Shown piece by piece: positions 52,289 to 62,503 of a stretch of 64,000 nt of DNA; within the stretch, counting starts at the first letter, position 1, and the number at the start of each line of letters is the position of its first letter. The DNA lies in assembly GCA_029250925.1 (NCBI GenBank), contig JAQXEH010000030.1, positions 62,001-126,000 on the forward strand. Reading direction: 5' to 3'. The stretch is from Hellea sp. Its GTDB lineage: Bacteria; Pseudomonadota; Alphaproteobacteria; Caulobacterales; Maricaulaceae. Under the pieces are notes generated by a model. That model saw only the letters and a list, made by a program, of their open reading frames with translations. It was not told the origin of the DNA and ran no database searches. The position numbers and the translations under genes were made by a program.

Positions 52289-53491
52289 ATGGCACATGGC
52301 GATCACTTATATGACACCTACAACCCCCCCAAGCAAAACTTTATAAGAGGTGAGGGAGCCTATCTTTACACGGAAAATGGTAATAAATATCTTGATTTTA
52401 TTGCTGGAATTTCAGTAAATTGTCTTGGACATAATCACCCATCACCAAAGAAAGCTTTAATAGATCAAGCCAATAAGGTTTGGCATTTATCAGGAATGTT
52501 TCAGCTACCTGGAGCTAAAGCTCTTGCTGAAAAATATTGCCAAGCATTGCCTTTTGCGGAAAAAGTTTTTTTCACTAACTCTGGGGCTGAGGCACTCGAA
52601 TGTGCAATGAAATCAGCTCGAAAATATCATTATGACAACGGGTCTCCGGAAAAAGTTGATATTATAACATTCCAAGGCGCTTTTCATGGAAGGACCTTTG
52701 CCACTATCAACGCTGGAGGTAACCCTAAATACCTGAAAGGTTTTGGACCTACTTTACCTGGTTTTATTCACCTGCCGTTTGCCGATCATGATGCGCTTGA
52801 AAAAGCTATTTCAAAAACTACGGCAGCAATACTCATCGAGCCCGTGCAAGGAGAAGGAGGGCTCAGACCAGTACCTGATCAATGCTTATTAGGTTTGCGT
52901 AAAGTGTGTGATGATAATGATATTTTGCTAATTTATGACGAAGTACAATGCGGTGCAGGTAGAACTGGGCGCCTTTTCGCACACCAATGGGTAGAGGGAG
53001 CGGAGCCTGATATAATGGCAGTTGCCAAGGGGGTCGGCGGAGGGTTTCCAATAGGGGCTTGTATAGCTAGCGGAAAGGTTGGGGCTGGCATGGTGCCGGG
53101 TACACACGGTTCAACTTACGGAGGAAATCCGCTGGCAACCGCAGTCGGAAATGCTGTTTGGGACGAAATCTCTAAACCTGCATTCCTCAAAAATGTTAAT
53201 ATAATTTCTGATCTTATAAAAAAAGAGTTTGAACAATTGAAGCATGATTTTCCTGATGTAGTTCAAGAACTTCGGGGGAAAGGGTTACTATGTGGAATGA
53301 AGCTTAAAAAACCTGCATTAGAGGTTAGAAAAATGATGCTAGAAAAGTTTATGCTTGGAGGATCAGCAGGTGATAATGTGTTACGTCTAGCGCCTCCATT
53401 AATTATAAATGAAACTCACGTTACTGAGGCAGTAAATATTCTGAGGGCATGTTTTGAAGAAGCTAAAAAACTTGATGATTTTGAAGGTTAG
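52289..53491 (+). CDS. argD: Acetylornithine aminotransferase
   Basis: YLDFIAGISVNCLGHNHP, FFTNSGAEALECAMKSARKYH, LLIYDEVQCGAGRTGRLFAHQ; next to argF. Confidence 0.95.
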   Translation: MAHGDHLYDTYNPPKQNFIRGEGAYLYTENGNKYLDFIAGISVNCLGHNHPSPKKALIDQANKVWHLSGMFQLPGAKALAEKYCQALPFAEKVFFTNSGAEALECAMKSARKYHYDNGSPEKVDIITFQGAFHGRTFATINAGGNPKYLKGFGPTLPGFIHLPFADHDALEKAISKTTAAILIEPVQGEGGLRPVPDQCLLGLRKVCDDNDILLIYDEVQCGAGRTGRLFAHQWVEGAEPDIMAVAKGVGGGFPIGACIASGKVGAGMVPGTHGSTYGGNPLATAVGNAVWDEISKPAFLKNVNIISDLIKKEFEQLKHDFPDVVQELRGKGLLCGMKLKKPALEVRKMMLEKFMLGGSAGDNVLRLAPPLIINETHVTEAVNILRACFEEAKKLDDFEG

Positions 53492-53590
53492 CTCAGTATT
53501 GTGCAATATTTTTTATAAAGAATTGACATTTAACTAGGAAATATAAGTAATTTTTTGTAAGTATCTATTATTTTGTATGAGGACTAATCA

Positions 53591-54532
53591 ATGACCCCCC
53601 CAAAGCATTTTCTGTCATTGGCTGATATACAGGCATCCGAACTAAGAAGCATTCTAGATGAAGCGCATAGAATGAAAAAAAATCGGATTGGTTTACGAAA
53701 AGGTGAACTGGATAAAGACGCCCCTCTTAAAGGCGAAACAATTGCTTTAATTTTTGAAAAGTCTAGTACTCGTACTCGCTTTTCTTTCGATATGGCCATT
53801 AAACAGCTCGGGGGAAGCTCAATCACTGCTAACAGTAATGAAATGCAATTAGGCAGAGGCGAAACTATTGAAGATACCGCTAAAGTCCTATCAGGCTATC
53901 TTGATGCAATCATGCTTCGTGCGAATAATCATGAAACCATAATTAGTTTAGCCGCTAATGCTGATGTCCCGGTGATTAATGGACTAACGAACTTTAACCA
54001 CCCTTGTCAAATAATGGCAGATTTACTCACCCTTGAGGAGCACACAAGTTTGAATGCTGGTCAGCTAAAAAATATGACACTCACTTGGGTGGGTGACGGA
54101 AACAACGTTGCTAATAGTTTTATAAATGCTGCGGTTAAATTTAAATATAAACTACGGTTGTCGTCTCCAAATGGCTATGAGGTAAAAAAGAGTATTTTAG
54201 ATGCTGCCTTGTCGCAAGGAGCCGATATTGAGGTTATAACAAACCCTCTACAAGCCTGTAAAGATACTGATGTTGTTATTGCTGATACCTTCGTATCTAT
54301 GGGTGACAAAAATTCAGAAAAAAGATTGAAAGATTTATCTGAATACCAAGTAAATGATACGTTGATGAACGCTGCGGCAAAAAATTCAATATTTCTGCAT
54401 TGCCTACCTGCACATCGCGGAGAAGAAGTAACAGCAGAAGTGATAGACGGACCTAAAAGTGTTGTTATGCGTGAGGCTGAAAATAGGCTTCACGCGCAAA
54501 AGTCTATCCTTAAATGGTGCCTAAATAGTTAG
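53591..54532 (+). CDS. argF: Ornithine carbamoyltransferase
   Basis: [21 protein letters not shown] (STRTR) and [17 protein letters not shown]. Confidence 0.97.
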   Translation: MTPPKHFLSLADIQASELRSILDEAHRMKKNRIGLRKGELDKDAPLKGETIALIFEKSSTRTRFSFDMAIKQLGGSSITANSNEMQLGRGETIEDTAKVLSGYLDAIMLRANNHETIISLAANADVPVINGLTNFNHPCQIMADLLTLEEHTSLNAGQLKNMTLTWVGDGNNVANSFINAAVKFKYKLRLSSPNGYEVKKSILDAALSQGADIEVITNPLQACKDTDVVIADTFVSMGDKNSEKRLKDLSEYQVNDTLMNAAAKNSIFLHCLPAHRGEEVTAEVIDGPKSVVMREAENRLHAQKSILKWCLNS

Positions 54533-54550
54533 TGCACAAAAGAAAATATT

Positions 54551-56293
54551 ATGAAAAAAAATATAAATCGCAGGCAAATTTTGAGTGGGTTAACGGCTAC
54601 AGGTGCACTCGCGTGTTCGCCACAGAATTCATCAAGCTATAATGCTCAAGAAAAAAATTATTACGGTACCTTTTTACATGGCGTTGCCTCTGGCGACCCT
54701 AAATCTGATAAAGTTATAATATGGACTAGGATAACTCCAGAAAACCCACACCACGGACAACTTAATGTTAAATGGGAATTATCTGAAAATGAAAACTTTG
54801 AGCCAATATCTAAATCTGGTTTTTTTTCTACACACTTAGCTAGAGATTTTACGGTTAAAATTGATGTTAAAAATCTTGAAGCCGGAAAAGTATATTATTA
54901 CAGATTTCATTTTAATAACAACACTTCGCCAGTCGGAAAAACAAAAACACTCCCACAATATGAGATTGAAAAAGCAAATTTTGCAATTGTTTCATGCTCT
55001 AATTGGGAGCATGGGTATTTTAATGTTTACGATCACATAGCACAGCAAGAACATTTCGATGCCGTCATTCACTTAGGTGACTATTATTATGAGTATGGAG
55101 CTGGTGAGTATGAAGGGGCTTCAGAAACCAATCTTAATCGGGTACACTCACCCAAACATGAAATAATAACATTAGATGATTATCGTCAAAGACATGCTCA
55201 ATATAGAAGTGACAATAGCTTACAATTATTAACTCAAAAATTACCACTCATCGCCATATGGGACGACCATGAAACAAGTAATGACAGCTGGAAGTCAGGG
55301 GCAGATAATCACGACCTTAATGAAGGCAGTTGGACAGAGAGGACACATGCTGCCTTGAGAGCTTATTATGAGTGGATGCCAGTCAGGGAACCAAAACCAG
55401 GGCAATTAAAAAGTGATATATTTCGTAGCTTTGACTGGGGCAACCTTTTAACTCTCATAACTGTTGAAACCCGCTTGACCGCAAGGGCAGAACCTTTGGT
55501 TATGGAAGATCATTTCGAAAAAATTACAAGCCCGGGTGGAGCTAACAGTTTTAAGAATGATGTATTAAATGACCCAGCCCGAGAAATGTTCGGTCAAAAT
55601 CAAAGTAAATTTATTATTAATGAACTAAAAAAATCAAAATCTTCCGGAACTACTTGGCGGGTAATTGCCAACCAAGTTATCATGGGGCGTTTACATACCG
55701 CCGATCTAGAACCTTACATTGATGAAGGTTCTCTAAGTATAATTGAAAAAGACTGGAAAGGAGTTCGCAAAAGCATTCAGCTTTCAAAGTATAAACTTCC
55801 TGTTTATCCGGACAGCTGGGATGGGTATCCACACGCTCGAGAACAGTTTTACAAAGAACTTATAAATGAAAGAATAAAAGACCTTATAGTACTAACCGGA
55901 GATGCGCATGAGTTTTGGATAAATGACCTCACTAGTAAAAATGATGAAAAAATAGGTATAGAGTGTGTTACCACCTCTGTATCTTCAAAAACTATGACAG
56001 CTTATTTAGGAGAAAACACTTCAGATTATTCTTTACTTCTTACCCAAGCAAACCCTGATGCACGCTATTATAATGCCCTCCATAATGGCTATATCGATTT
56101 TTCTTTAAGTCACGAGAATGGCAAAGTAAAAATGATGGGAGTCTCAACTGTTGAAAGTCAAAAGTACAAGGCATTTGAAGTTGCAAGCTTTGAGCTAAAA
56201 AGGCAAAGAGAAACAATAATAGCAACCAAGCCAAAGGGTTTAAATTTAAAACAAAGAGCGCTATTTGAAGGCTTTGGTCAATCCAAGCACTAA
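54551..56293 (+). CDS. PhoD-family alkaline phosphatase/phosphodiesterase, predicted Tat substrate
   Basis: N-terminal NRRQILSGL twin-arginine; FLHGVASGDPKSDKVIIWTRITP; HLGDYYYEYG; IWDDHETSNDSW; LTGDAHEFWINDL. Confidence 0.93.
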   Translation: MKKNINRRQILSGLTATGALACSPQNSSSYNAQEKNYYGTFLHGVASGDPKSDKVIIWTRITPENPHHGQLNVKWELSENENFEPISKSGFFSTHLARDFTVKIDVKNLEAGKVYYYRFHFNNNTSPVGKTKTLPQYEIEKANFAIVSCSNWEHGYFNVYDHIAQQEHFDAVIHLGDYYYEYGAGEYEGASETNLNRVHSPKHEIITLDDYRQRHAQYRSDNSLQLLTQKLPLIAIWDDHETSNDSWKSGADNHDLNEGSWTERTHAALRAYYEWMPVREPKPGQLKSDIFRSFDWGNLLTLITVETRLTARAEPLVMEDHFEKITSPGGANSFKNDVLNDPAREMFGQNQSKFIINELKKSKSSGTTWRVIANQVIMGRLHTADLEPYIDEGSLSIIEKDWKGVRKSIQLSKYKLPVYPDSWDGYPHAREQFYKELINERIKDLIVLTGDAHEFWINDLTSKNDEKIGIECVTTSVSSKTMTAYLGENTSDYSLLLTQANPDARYYNALHNGYIDFSLSHENGKVKMMGVSTVESQKYKAFEVASFELKRQRETIIATKPKGLNLKQRALFEGFGQSKH

Positions 56294-56568
56294 ACCCTTC
56301 CTATTTCTAAACTAAAAGCATGAATTTGCAAAATCTCCTCATTAAGCAACTCCATGACTAGTCTATGGATTTGCAATCTGTTTAATCCATCGAAGCTATT
56401 GCTTTTAATTACCACATGAAAATGGCTTTCTTTTCCCCCGCCATCCAACCCATGCTTGATCGCACCCTCATGATGAGAGTGTTTAACAGATTCGTCTATA
56501 ACCTCTAAGTGCGTCGGATTGAAACTTTCTTGTAATTTTCTCTTGATTGATTCACCTAATACGCCCAT
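56290..56568 (-). CDS. BolA family protein
   Basis: ESIKRKLQESFNPTHLEVIDESVKHSHHEGA...ESHFHVVIKSNSFDGLNRLQIHRLVMELLNEEI. Confidence 0.93.
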   Translation of the reverse strand: MGVLGESIKRKLQESFNPTHLEVIDESVKHSHHEGAIKHGLDGGGKESHFHVVIKSNSFDGLNRLQIHRLVMELLNEEILQIHAFSLEIGRV

Positions 56569-56624
56569 TTTACAAAGTCCTTAAAAAAACAACCAAAATA
56601 CAAACCCTTAACGTAATAGTATAT

Positions 56625-57248
56625 ATGACAAATAGTTTTGAATACAAACCCAAAGGCATAGATATCCGTGTCAATAAAGGTAAAAAGAAATTAGACCCTA
56701 ATCAACAAGTATGCGATTGGGCCGGTTGCGTCAGTATGGGGGGATGCAGAGCCCCCAAATCCCCTGATAGCGTTGGAAAAGAATATTATAATTTTTGCAC
56801 CCAACATGCACGCGAATATAATAAAAATTGGAATTTCTTCTCCAACATGAGCGACGAGGATATTGCGGAATGGCAAGTTGGGGCCCGCCACGGTCATCGG
56901 CCCACTTGGGATGTACGGAAAAATACAGCAGAACGAGCATCTGCTCAAAAAAAGCGAAAAGCCGGTTCAACAGCGGCAACAGCTGAAGGTTACTCAATAT
57001 TCGGTGAAGGCAAAATCGCAGATCAAACTGAAGCACCCAGAAGGCGCAGTTTATCCAAACTGCAGCTTAAAGCCTTAAATGACCTCGGGTTAGATGATAC
57101 CGCCACTAAAGCAGACGTAAGAAAGCGCTACACTCAATTAGTTAAGCAGCTTCACCCAGATACAAATCAAGGCAAGCGGAATACTGAAGAAAGTTACCAG
57201 CGCGTAGTTAGTGCCATGAAGGTTCTGCGAACAACAAGCCTTGGCTAA
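56625..57248 (+). CDS. J-domain protein with Cys-rich N-terminal region
   Basis: C-terminal J domain ALNDLGLDDTATKADVRKRYTQLVKQLHPDTNQG (HPD); N-terminal CDWAGCVSMGGCRAP...FCTQHAREYN. Start at 56625 avoids overlap with the divergent bolA. Confidence 0.88.
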   Translation: MTNSFEYKPKGIDIRVNKGKKKLDPNQQVCDWAGCVSMGGCRAPKSPDSVGKEYYNFCTQHAREYNKNWNFFSNMSDEDIAEWQVGARHGHRPTWDVRKNTAERASAQKKRKAGSTAATAEGYSIFGEGKIADQTEAPRRRSLSKLQLKALNDLGLDDTATKADVRKRYTQLVKQLHPDTNQGKRNTEESYQRVVSAMKVLRTTSLG

Positions 57249-57280
57249 ACATTTAATAATAACCCGAAACGGATATACAG

Positions 57281-58264
57281 ATGAACGAAAAATTTCCAAC
57301 TTTTAAACCAGATACGTTAGTATCAGCAAGAGAAACATTTGGTGTTGATTTTGACATGAAAGTCCCTGCATTTAGTGAAAAATCTGAATACGTACCTGCT
57401 ATAGATGATGCATATTTATTTGACTCCAGTACGACTCAAGCGATTTGCGCAGGATTTACCAACGATAGGCGAGTAATGTTACAAGGTTACCACGGAACAG
57501 GTAAATCTACACATATTGAACAAGTGGCCGCACGACTTAATTGGCCAATGGTTAGGATTAATCTAGACTCACATGTCAGTAGAATAGACCTTATCGGCAA
57601 AGATGCCATAGTATTGAAAGATGGAAAACAAATTACAGAATTTCGCGAGGGTCTCTTGCCTTGGGCACTGCAAAATCCTGTTGCATTAGTTTTTGATGAA
57701 TATGATGCCGGACGGCCAGATGTGATGTTTGTAATACAACGCGTCTTAGAGGCCCAAGGTAGACTAACTCTATTAGATCAAAACAAAGTTATTACACCAC
57801 ACAGTGCTTTCAGACTTTTCGCTACAACTAATACCGTCGGTTTGGGCGATACGTCAGGTCTATATCATGGAACACAACAAATAAACCAAGGCCAAATGGA
57901 TAGATGGAGCATCGTCTGTCAGTTAAACTATCTTTCGCATCAAGAAGAAGAGGCTATAGTGTTAGCAAAATCACCAACTTATGAAACACCAGAGGGTAAG
58001 GATATAATTGCTTCAATGGTTAGAGTGGCAGATATGACTCGCAGTAGTTTTATAGCCGGTGATATATCTACAGTAATGAGTCCGAGGACAGTTATGAACT
58101 GGGCAGAAAATGCACGCATTTTTGATAATGATATTTCTCAAGCTTTTAGGCTCACATTTTTAAATAAATGCGATGAACTGGAAAGACCTATAATTAATGA
58201 GTTTTATCAGAGAGCATTTGGAAATGATTTAGTGGAATCAGCAACAACAAGCTTAACAAGTTAA
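57281..58264 (+). CDS. cobS: Cobaltochelatase subunit CobS (AAA+ ATPase)
   Basis: [69 protein letters not shown]. Confidence 0.96.
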   Translation: MNEKFPTFKPDTLVSARETFGVDFDMKVPAFSEKSEYVPAIDDAYLFDSSTTQAICAGFTNDRRVMLQGYHGTGKSTHIEQVAARLNWPMVRINLDSHVSRIDLIGKDAIVLKDGKQITEFREGLLPWALQNPVALVFDEYDAGRPDVMFVIQRVLEAQGRLTLLDQNKVITPHSAFRLFATTNTVGLGDTSGLYHGTQQINQGQMDRWSIVCQLNYLSHQEEEAIVLAKSPTYETPEGKDIIASMVRVADMTRSSFIAGDISTVMSPRTVMNWAENARIFDNDISQAFRLTFLNKCDELERPIINEFYQRAFGNDLVESATTSLTS

Positions 58265-58272
58265 CCTAGGCA

Positions 58273-60084
58273 ATGAGCATAAATACTCCAATTGATAAGT
58301 TCAAGAATGCTATTGGAGCATCAACAAAAGCATTAGCTGGTGATCCAAGTATAGAGATTTCTTTTGGGGGTGATATCGCTGGTTTAGTTCAAGACCAAGT
58401 AATGTTACCCAGCCTGCCGGCTAAATTAAATTCCCATGAAATCTCGAAGATTAGGGGAGATGCAGATGGAATAGCATTGCATATAGCGCATCACGACAAG
58501 GATGTGCATAAAAAGTATCGACCTGGAATTGGCCCTAAAAGAGCAATATATGAAGCAATAGAGACGGCAAGAGTTGAAGCTGTGGGTACTAAATATTTGA
58601 AGGGCGTGAGGAATAATCTCACTGCGTCTGCATCTGCAAGAGGCCATCGCAAAGGTTTTAACAAAGTAGGTATGTTAAAAGATGAAAATAATTTTCCTGA
58701 AGCGATAGGGTTATATACTCGCGAGGTTTTTACTGGCATTAAAACACCACCTAGCTTTGACGGTATCATGTTAAACTGGAGAAAAGAAATAGAAGAAGTA
58801 GTATCTTCCGATATACTAAATTTAAAAAGTAAAATTTACGATCAAGAAGATTTTGCTAAATCTCTGCAAAAACTAATTCAAAATTTAGAGCTCAATAACA
58901 ACCTCGCTGAGCCAGAGGAAGATGAGGAATTAGAAGAAGAAAATTCTGAAAATGAAGAAACACAGTCTGATCAAACACCCGACACACCTCAAGAACAAGA
59001 ACAAGGACAGTCTGAAGTTTCAAGCACTGATGCAGTTGATGACGATGAGATAAATCCACAGGATATTATTGATGCGGAGGATATAGAAGGAAGCCCTGAT
59101 GATGCAGACCAAACTTCTGACCCAAATGCACCTCGACCAAATCCTACAAATTTACCAGATCCGTATAAAATTTATTCAAGTAGAAGTGATGAAACTATCA
59201 AAGCAGAGGAACTCTGTGAAATTGAAGAATTAGATAGATTAAGAAGTTACCTTGATGGCCATATGGCAGGTCTATCATCTATTATTTCCAGACTTGCTAA
59301 CCGTTTGCAACGAAAACTCCTAGCTCAACAGCAACGTTCATGGACATTTGACCTTGAAGAGGGACAACTTGATACAGCGCGACTTACTCGCGTGATCATA
59401 GACCCTATGTCAGCCCTCACCTTCAAGGAAGAAAAGGAGACTAGTTTTCGAGATACGATTGTTACTATATTAATTGATAATTCTGGATCAATGAGAGGTC
59501 GGCCCATAATGGTCGCGGCCGTATGCGCCGATATAATGGCTAGAACGTTAGAAAGGTGCGGGGTAAAATCAGAAATACTAGGCTTTACCACACGAGCTTG
59601 GAAAGGGGGTCATAGCTTCCAAGATTGGATGGCTAATGGCAAGCCGGCTTCCCCAGGTCGCCTCAACGATTTACGTCACATAATATACAAGGGAGCAGAT
59701 ACTCCTTGGAGAAGAGCAAAGAGAAATCTAGGGTTAATGATGCGCGAAGGTCTATTAAAGGAGAATATTGACGGCGAAGCTCTAGAATGGGCATACCAAC
59801 GTTGTTCATATAGACCTGAACAGAGAAAAATTATAATGGTTATCTCTGACGGAGCCCCAGTGGATGATGCAACACAGAGTCAAAATAAAACGGGTTTTCT
59901 AGAATCTCACTTAAGGCTAGTTATAGATAAAATCGAAAATAGAAGTGAAGTTGAACTAGTGGCAATTGGAATTGGTCATGATGTTACCCGTTGGTACAAA
60001 CGCGCTGTTACCATAATGGATGTTGAACAATTGGGTGGTGCAATAACAGAAAAACTTGCAGAACTATTCGATTCTGAAACATAG
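58273..60084 (+). CDS. cobT: Cobaltochelatase subunit CobT (VWA domain)
   Basis: Acidic linker ([12 protein letters not shown]...), MIDAS motif [48 protein letters not shown]. Confidence 0.96.
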   Translation: MSINTPIDKFKNAIGASTKALAGDPSIEISFGGDIAGLVQDQVMLPSLPAKLNSHEISKIRGDADGIALHIAHHDKDVHKKYRPGIGPKRAIYEAIETARVEAVGTKYLKGVRNNLTASASARGHRKGFNKVGMLKDENNFPEAIGLYTREVFTGIKTPPSFDGIMLNWRKEIEEVVSSDILNLKSKIYDQEDFAKSLQKLIQNLELNNNLAEPEEDEELEEENSENEETQSDQTPDTPQEQEQGQSEVSSTDAVDDDEINPQDIIDAEDIEGSPDDADQTSDPNAPRPNPTNLPDPYKIYSSRSDETIKAEELCEIEELDRLRSYLDGHMAGLSSIISRLANRLQRKLLAQQQRSWTFDLEEGQLDTARLTRVIIDPMSALTFKEEKETSFRDTIVTILIDNSGSMRGRPIMVAAVCADIMARTLERCGVKSEILGFTTRAWKGGHSFQDWMANGKPASPGRLNDLRHIIYKGADTPWRRAKRNLGLMMREGLLKENIDGEALEWAYQRCSYRPEQRKIIMVISDGAPVDDATQSQNKTGFLESHLRLVIDKIENRSEVELVAIGIGHDVTRWYKRAVTIMDVEQLGGAITEKLAELFDSET

Positions 60085-60164
60085 AATATAAGCAATAACT
60101 CATAATTATACTAAAGATACATTATAATTTAATACCACAAAGTTTAAAAAGCGAAATTTAAATT

Positions 60165-61559
60165 ATGACATTAGATCCAAAAAACTGGACAGATTTCCGT
60201 CAAGTTGCTCACGCTATGCTTGACAGCTCTCTGGATAAAATGGAAAATTCCAAACAGGGAAGGGTTTGGACCCCAGTACCCAAAAATTTAAAGGCTAACT
60301 TAAAAATCGATGCTCCAAATGAAGGAGCTACGCCGCAGCAAATAAAACAAGAACTAGATCAAATCTTAGAGTACGGGCCAGGAAACACTCATCCTCGATT
60401 CTTTGGATGGGTAAATGGCGCAGGGTCGCCTTCCAATATATTAGCTGAAATTGCTGCAGCCTCTATGAATGTAAATTCGGGAGGAAGAAACCATATAGCC
60501 CCTATTATAGAACAACAAATAATTAAATGGTCGGCAGGTATTATGGGAATGCCTGACAGTACAACTGGCCTAATCACATCTGGCACCTCAATGGCAACAA
60601 TAATTGCGCTCAAAGTAGCTCGTGACAAAGCTCTTGAATTACATGATACTTCTACATTAGTCGGCTACACGAGCGCGCAAACCCATAATTGTATTGCAAA
60701 AGCATTTGATTTATTAGGAATACCCGTGACTGCGTTGCGCAAAATTCCATGCGATAATAATTTTGAAATTGATATAAAAAAATTAGAAGAAACTATTGAA
60801 AAAGATATTTCTAGAAACCTCCACCCCTTCACTCTTGTTGGTAATGCAGGTACTGTAAATACTGGATCAATTGATAATTTGGATAAGTTGGCTGATATAG
60901 CTAATAATAATGATATGTGGTACCATATCGATGGCGCTTTCGGCTCTGCAGCTATCTTGTCAAAAACTGTGCATCATCGTCTAAAAGGTTTGAACAGAGC
61001 AGATAGCATAGCATTTGACTTTCACAAATGGTGGCAAGTAAATTATGAAGCTGGTTGCGTTCTTATTAAAGATCATGTCTCGCATAAAAAGTCTTTCGCC
61101 AATAGACCTGAATATCTGAAATATTACGAAGGCGGCCTTGCTGGCGGAGATTTTTGGGCTATGGACTATGGGCCTGAGCTATCAAGAAGCTTCAGGGCCC
61201 TCAAAGTATGGGTTCATCTAAAATCTCATGGTATTGATCAGATCGCAGATGTTGTAGAAAAAAACATTAATCAAGCGCAATACTTGAAAAATAGAATAGA
61301 ATCTGAGGGCGCATTAGAGCTCCTAGCGCCAGTGCCTCTTAATATATGTTGCTTCCGTTATAAATTCCAATCAGATATAGATATGAATAATTCTCTACTT
61401 GTTCTCAAGATACAAGAAAGTGGAATAGCAGTCCCATCTACAACCGTAATAGACGGGAATACAGCAATCAGAGTCAATATTACAAATCACCGAACAAAAG
61501 TTTCAGACATAGATTTACTAATCAATTCAGTTCTAGAAATTGGGGAATCTTTGATTTAG
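60165..61559 (+). CDS. Group II PLP-dependent decarboxylase family protein
   Basis: HPRFFGWVNGAGSPSNILAEIAAASMN; GLITSGTSMATIIALKVARDKAL; DSIAFDFHKWWQVNYEAGCVLIKD (PLP lysine). Confidence 0.9.
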   Translation: MTLDPKNWTDFRQVAHAMLDSSLDKMENSKQGRVWTPVPKNLKANLKIDAPNEGATPQQIKQELDQILEYGPGNTHPRFFGWVNGAGSPSNILAEIAAASMNVNSGGRNHIAPIIEQQIIKWSAGIMGMPDSTTGLITSGTSMATIIALKVARDKALELHDTSTLVGYTSAQTHNCIAKAFDLLGIPVTALRKIPCDNNFEIDIKKLEETIEKDISRNLHPFTLVGNAGTVNTGSIDNLDKLADIANNNDMWYHIDGAFGSAAILSKTVHHRLKGLNRADSIAFDFHKWWQVNYEAGCVLIKDHVSHKKSFANRPEYLKYYEGGLAGGDFWAMDYGPELSRSFRALKVWVHLKSHGIDQIADVVEKNINQAQYLKNRIESEGALELLAPVPLNICCFRYKFQSDIDMNNSLLVLKIQESGIAVPSTTVIDGNTAIRVNITNHRTKVSDIDLLINSVLEIGESLI

Positions 61560-61575
61560 TTTAAATTAAAACTAA

Positions 61576-62064
61576 TTATCCTTCTGTAACGGAACCACTT
61601 TGTAGCTGAATATAATTTTCAATTCCCATTTGTTTAATCAAATCATATTGTGTTTCAAGATAGTCAACGTGTTCTTCTTCATTTAATAAGATTGACTGAA
61701 GAAGGTCTCGCGTACCATAGTCCCTAATACTTTCACAATATTCAACAGCATCTCGATAAATGGGAATAGCAATATCTTCGAGCTTCATGTCACATTCAAG
61801 AATTTCGTGGACCGTCTCGCCTATAAATAACTTTCCTAAGTCCTGTAGATTGGGCAAACCATTTAAAAAAAGGATTCGCTCAATAATCTTATCTGCGTGC
61901 TCCATTTCTTCTATGCTTTCTTTATACTCTTTTTCAGCTAATTTTGTAACTCCCCAATCTTTTAACATTCTTGAGTGTAAAAAATATTGATTGATCGCAG
62001 TTAATTCCGCTTTTAATGCTTTATTTAAATGTTCAATTACTTTTTTATCGCCACGCATAATCAA
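61576..62064 (-). CDS. bfr: Bacterioferritin
   Basis: MRGDKKVIEHLNKALKAELTAINQYFLHSRMLKDWGVTKLAEKEYKESIEEMEHADKIIERILFLNGLPNLQDLGKL. Confidence 0.97.
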   Translation of the reverse strand: MIMRGDKKVIEHLNKALKAELTAINQYFLHSRMLKDWGVTKLAEKEYKESIEEMEHADKIIERILFLNGLPNLQDLGKLFIGETVHEILECDMKLEDIAIPIYRDAVEYCESIRDYGTRDLLQSILLNEEEHVDYLETQYDLIKQMGIENYIQLQSGSVTEG

Positions 62065-62126
62065 CTCCTTTTTAGGGCTACTTATTGAGACTTTAGATCC
62101 TCGCAGTCAAATTAAATGTTAGCAAT

Positions 62127-62141
62127 TGCAAATCAGTTGCA
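62127..62141. promoter_or_regulatory. Fur/Mur-like box upstream of bfr (1)
   Basis: TGCAAATCAGTTGCA, 7-1-7 palindromic layout. Confidence 0.5.
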
Positions 62142-62177
62142 CAAAAAAGTGTGTTTTTACAGTTATTTAATAGAGAT

Positions 62178-62192
62178 TGAAAATCATTTGCA
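62178..62192. promoter_or_regulatory. Fur/Mur-like box upstream of bfr (2)
   Basis: TGAAAATCATTTGCA, 7-1-7 layout. Confidence 0.55.
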
Positions 62193-62208
62193 GATAATTC
62201 AAAGCACT

Positions 62209-62223
62209 TGAAAATCACTCGCA
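62209..62223. promoter_or_regulatory. Degenerate Fur/Mur-like box upstream of bfr (3)
   Basis: TGAAAATCACTCGCA, a near copy of box 2 starting 31 bp away. Confidence 0.4.
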
Positions 62224-62248
62224 AAAATATACAAAAAATTTTAAGAGT

Positions 62249-62440
62249 TTACTCAGCAGCCTCTAAATTGAACTTGGTGAGTCGTAATTCTGCTATACGG
62301 TTATCAATGCTAATTCGGCACTGTCCACAGTTAAACTTCATATTGCAAGACTTTAAAACATCTGCTGCACTACATGCCCCATTTGTAGTTGCTAAATCAA
62401 CTTTTGCCGTGTTTATGTTATTGCATATACAGTGTATCAT
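62249..62440 (-). CDS. bfd: Bacterioferritin-associated ferredoxin
   Basis: MIHCICNNINTAKVDLA...CSAADVLKSCNMKFNCGQCRISI; CxC...CxxC pattern of Bfd, next to bfr. Confidence 0.92.
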   Translation of the reverse strand: MIHCICNNINTAKVDLATTNGACSAADVLKSCNMKFNCGQCRISIDNRIAELRLTKFNLEAAE

Positions 62441-62459
62441 AATAAGAGACTATTATTTA

Positions 62460-62474
62460 TGAGAATGATTGTCA
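62460..62474. promoter_or_regulatory. Fur box upstream of bfd (1)
   Basis: TGAGAATGATTGTCA, two mismatches from TGATAATNATTATCA; overlaps a minus-strand TTGACA (62470-62475). Confidence 0.65.
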
Positions 62475-62481
62475 ATCGCTT

Positions 62482-62496
62482 TGCGAATGATTTGCA
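62482..62496. promoter_or_regulatory. Fur/Mur-like box upstream of bfd (2)
   Basis: TGCGAATGATTTGCA, nearly perfect palindrome in 7-1-7 layout, 22 bp (two helical turns) from box 1. Confidence 0.6.
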
Positions 62497-62503
62497 TAAA
62501 CAT

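Noticed and set aside
58910-59130. Acidic low-complexity stretch as a possible repeat or new protein
   Set aside because: It is the normal acidic linker of CobT.
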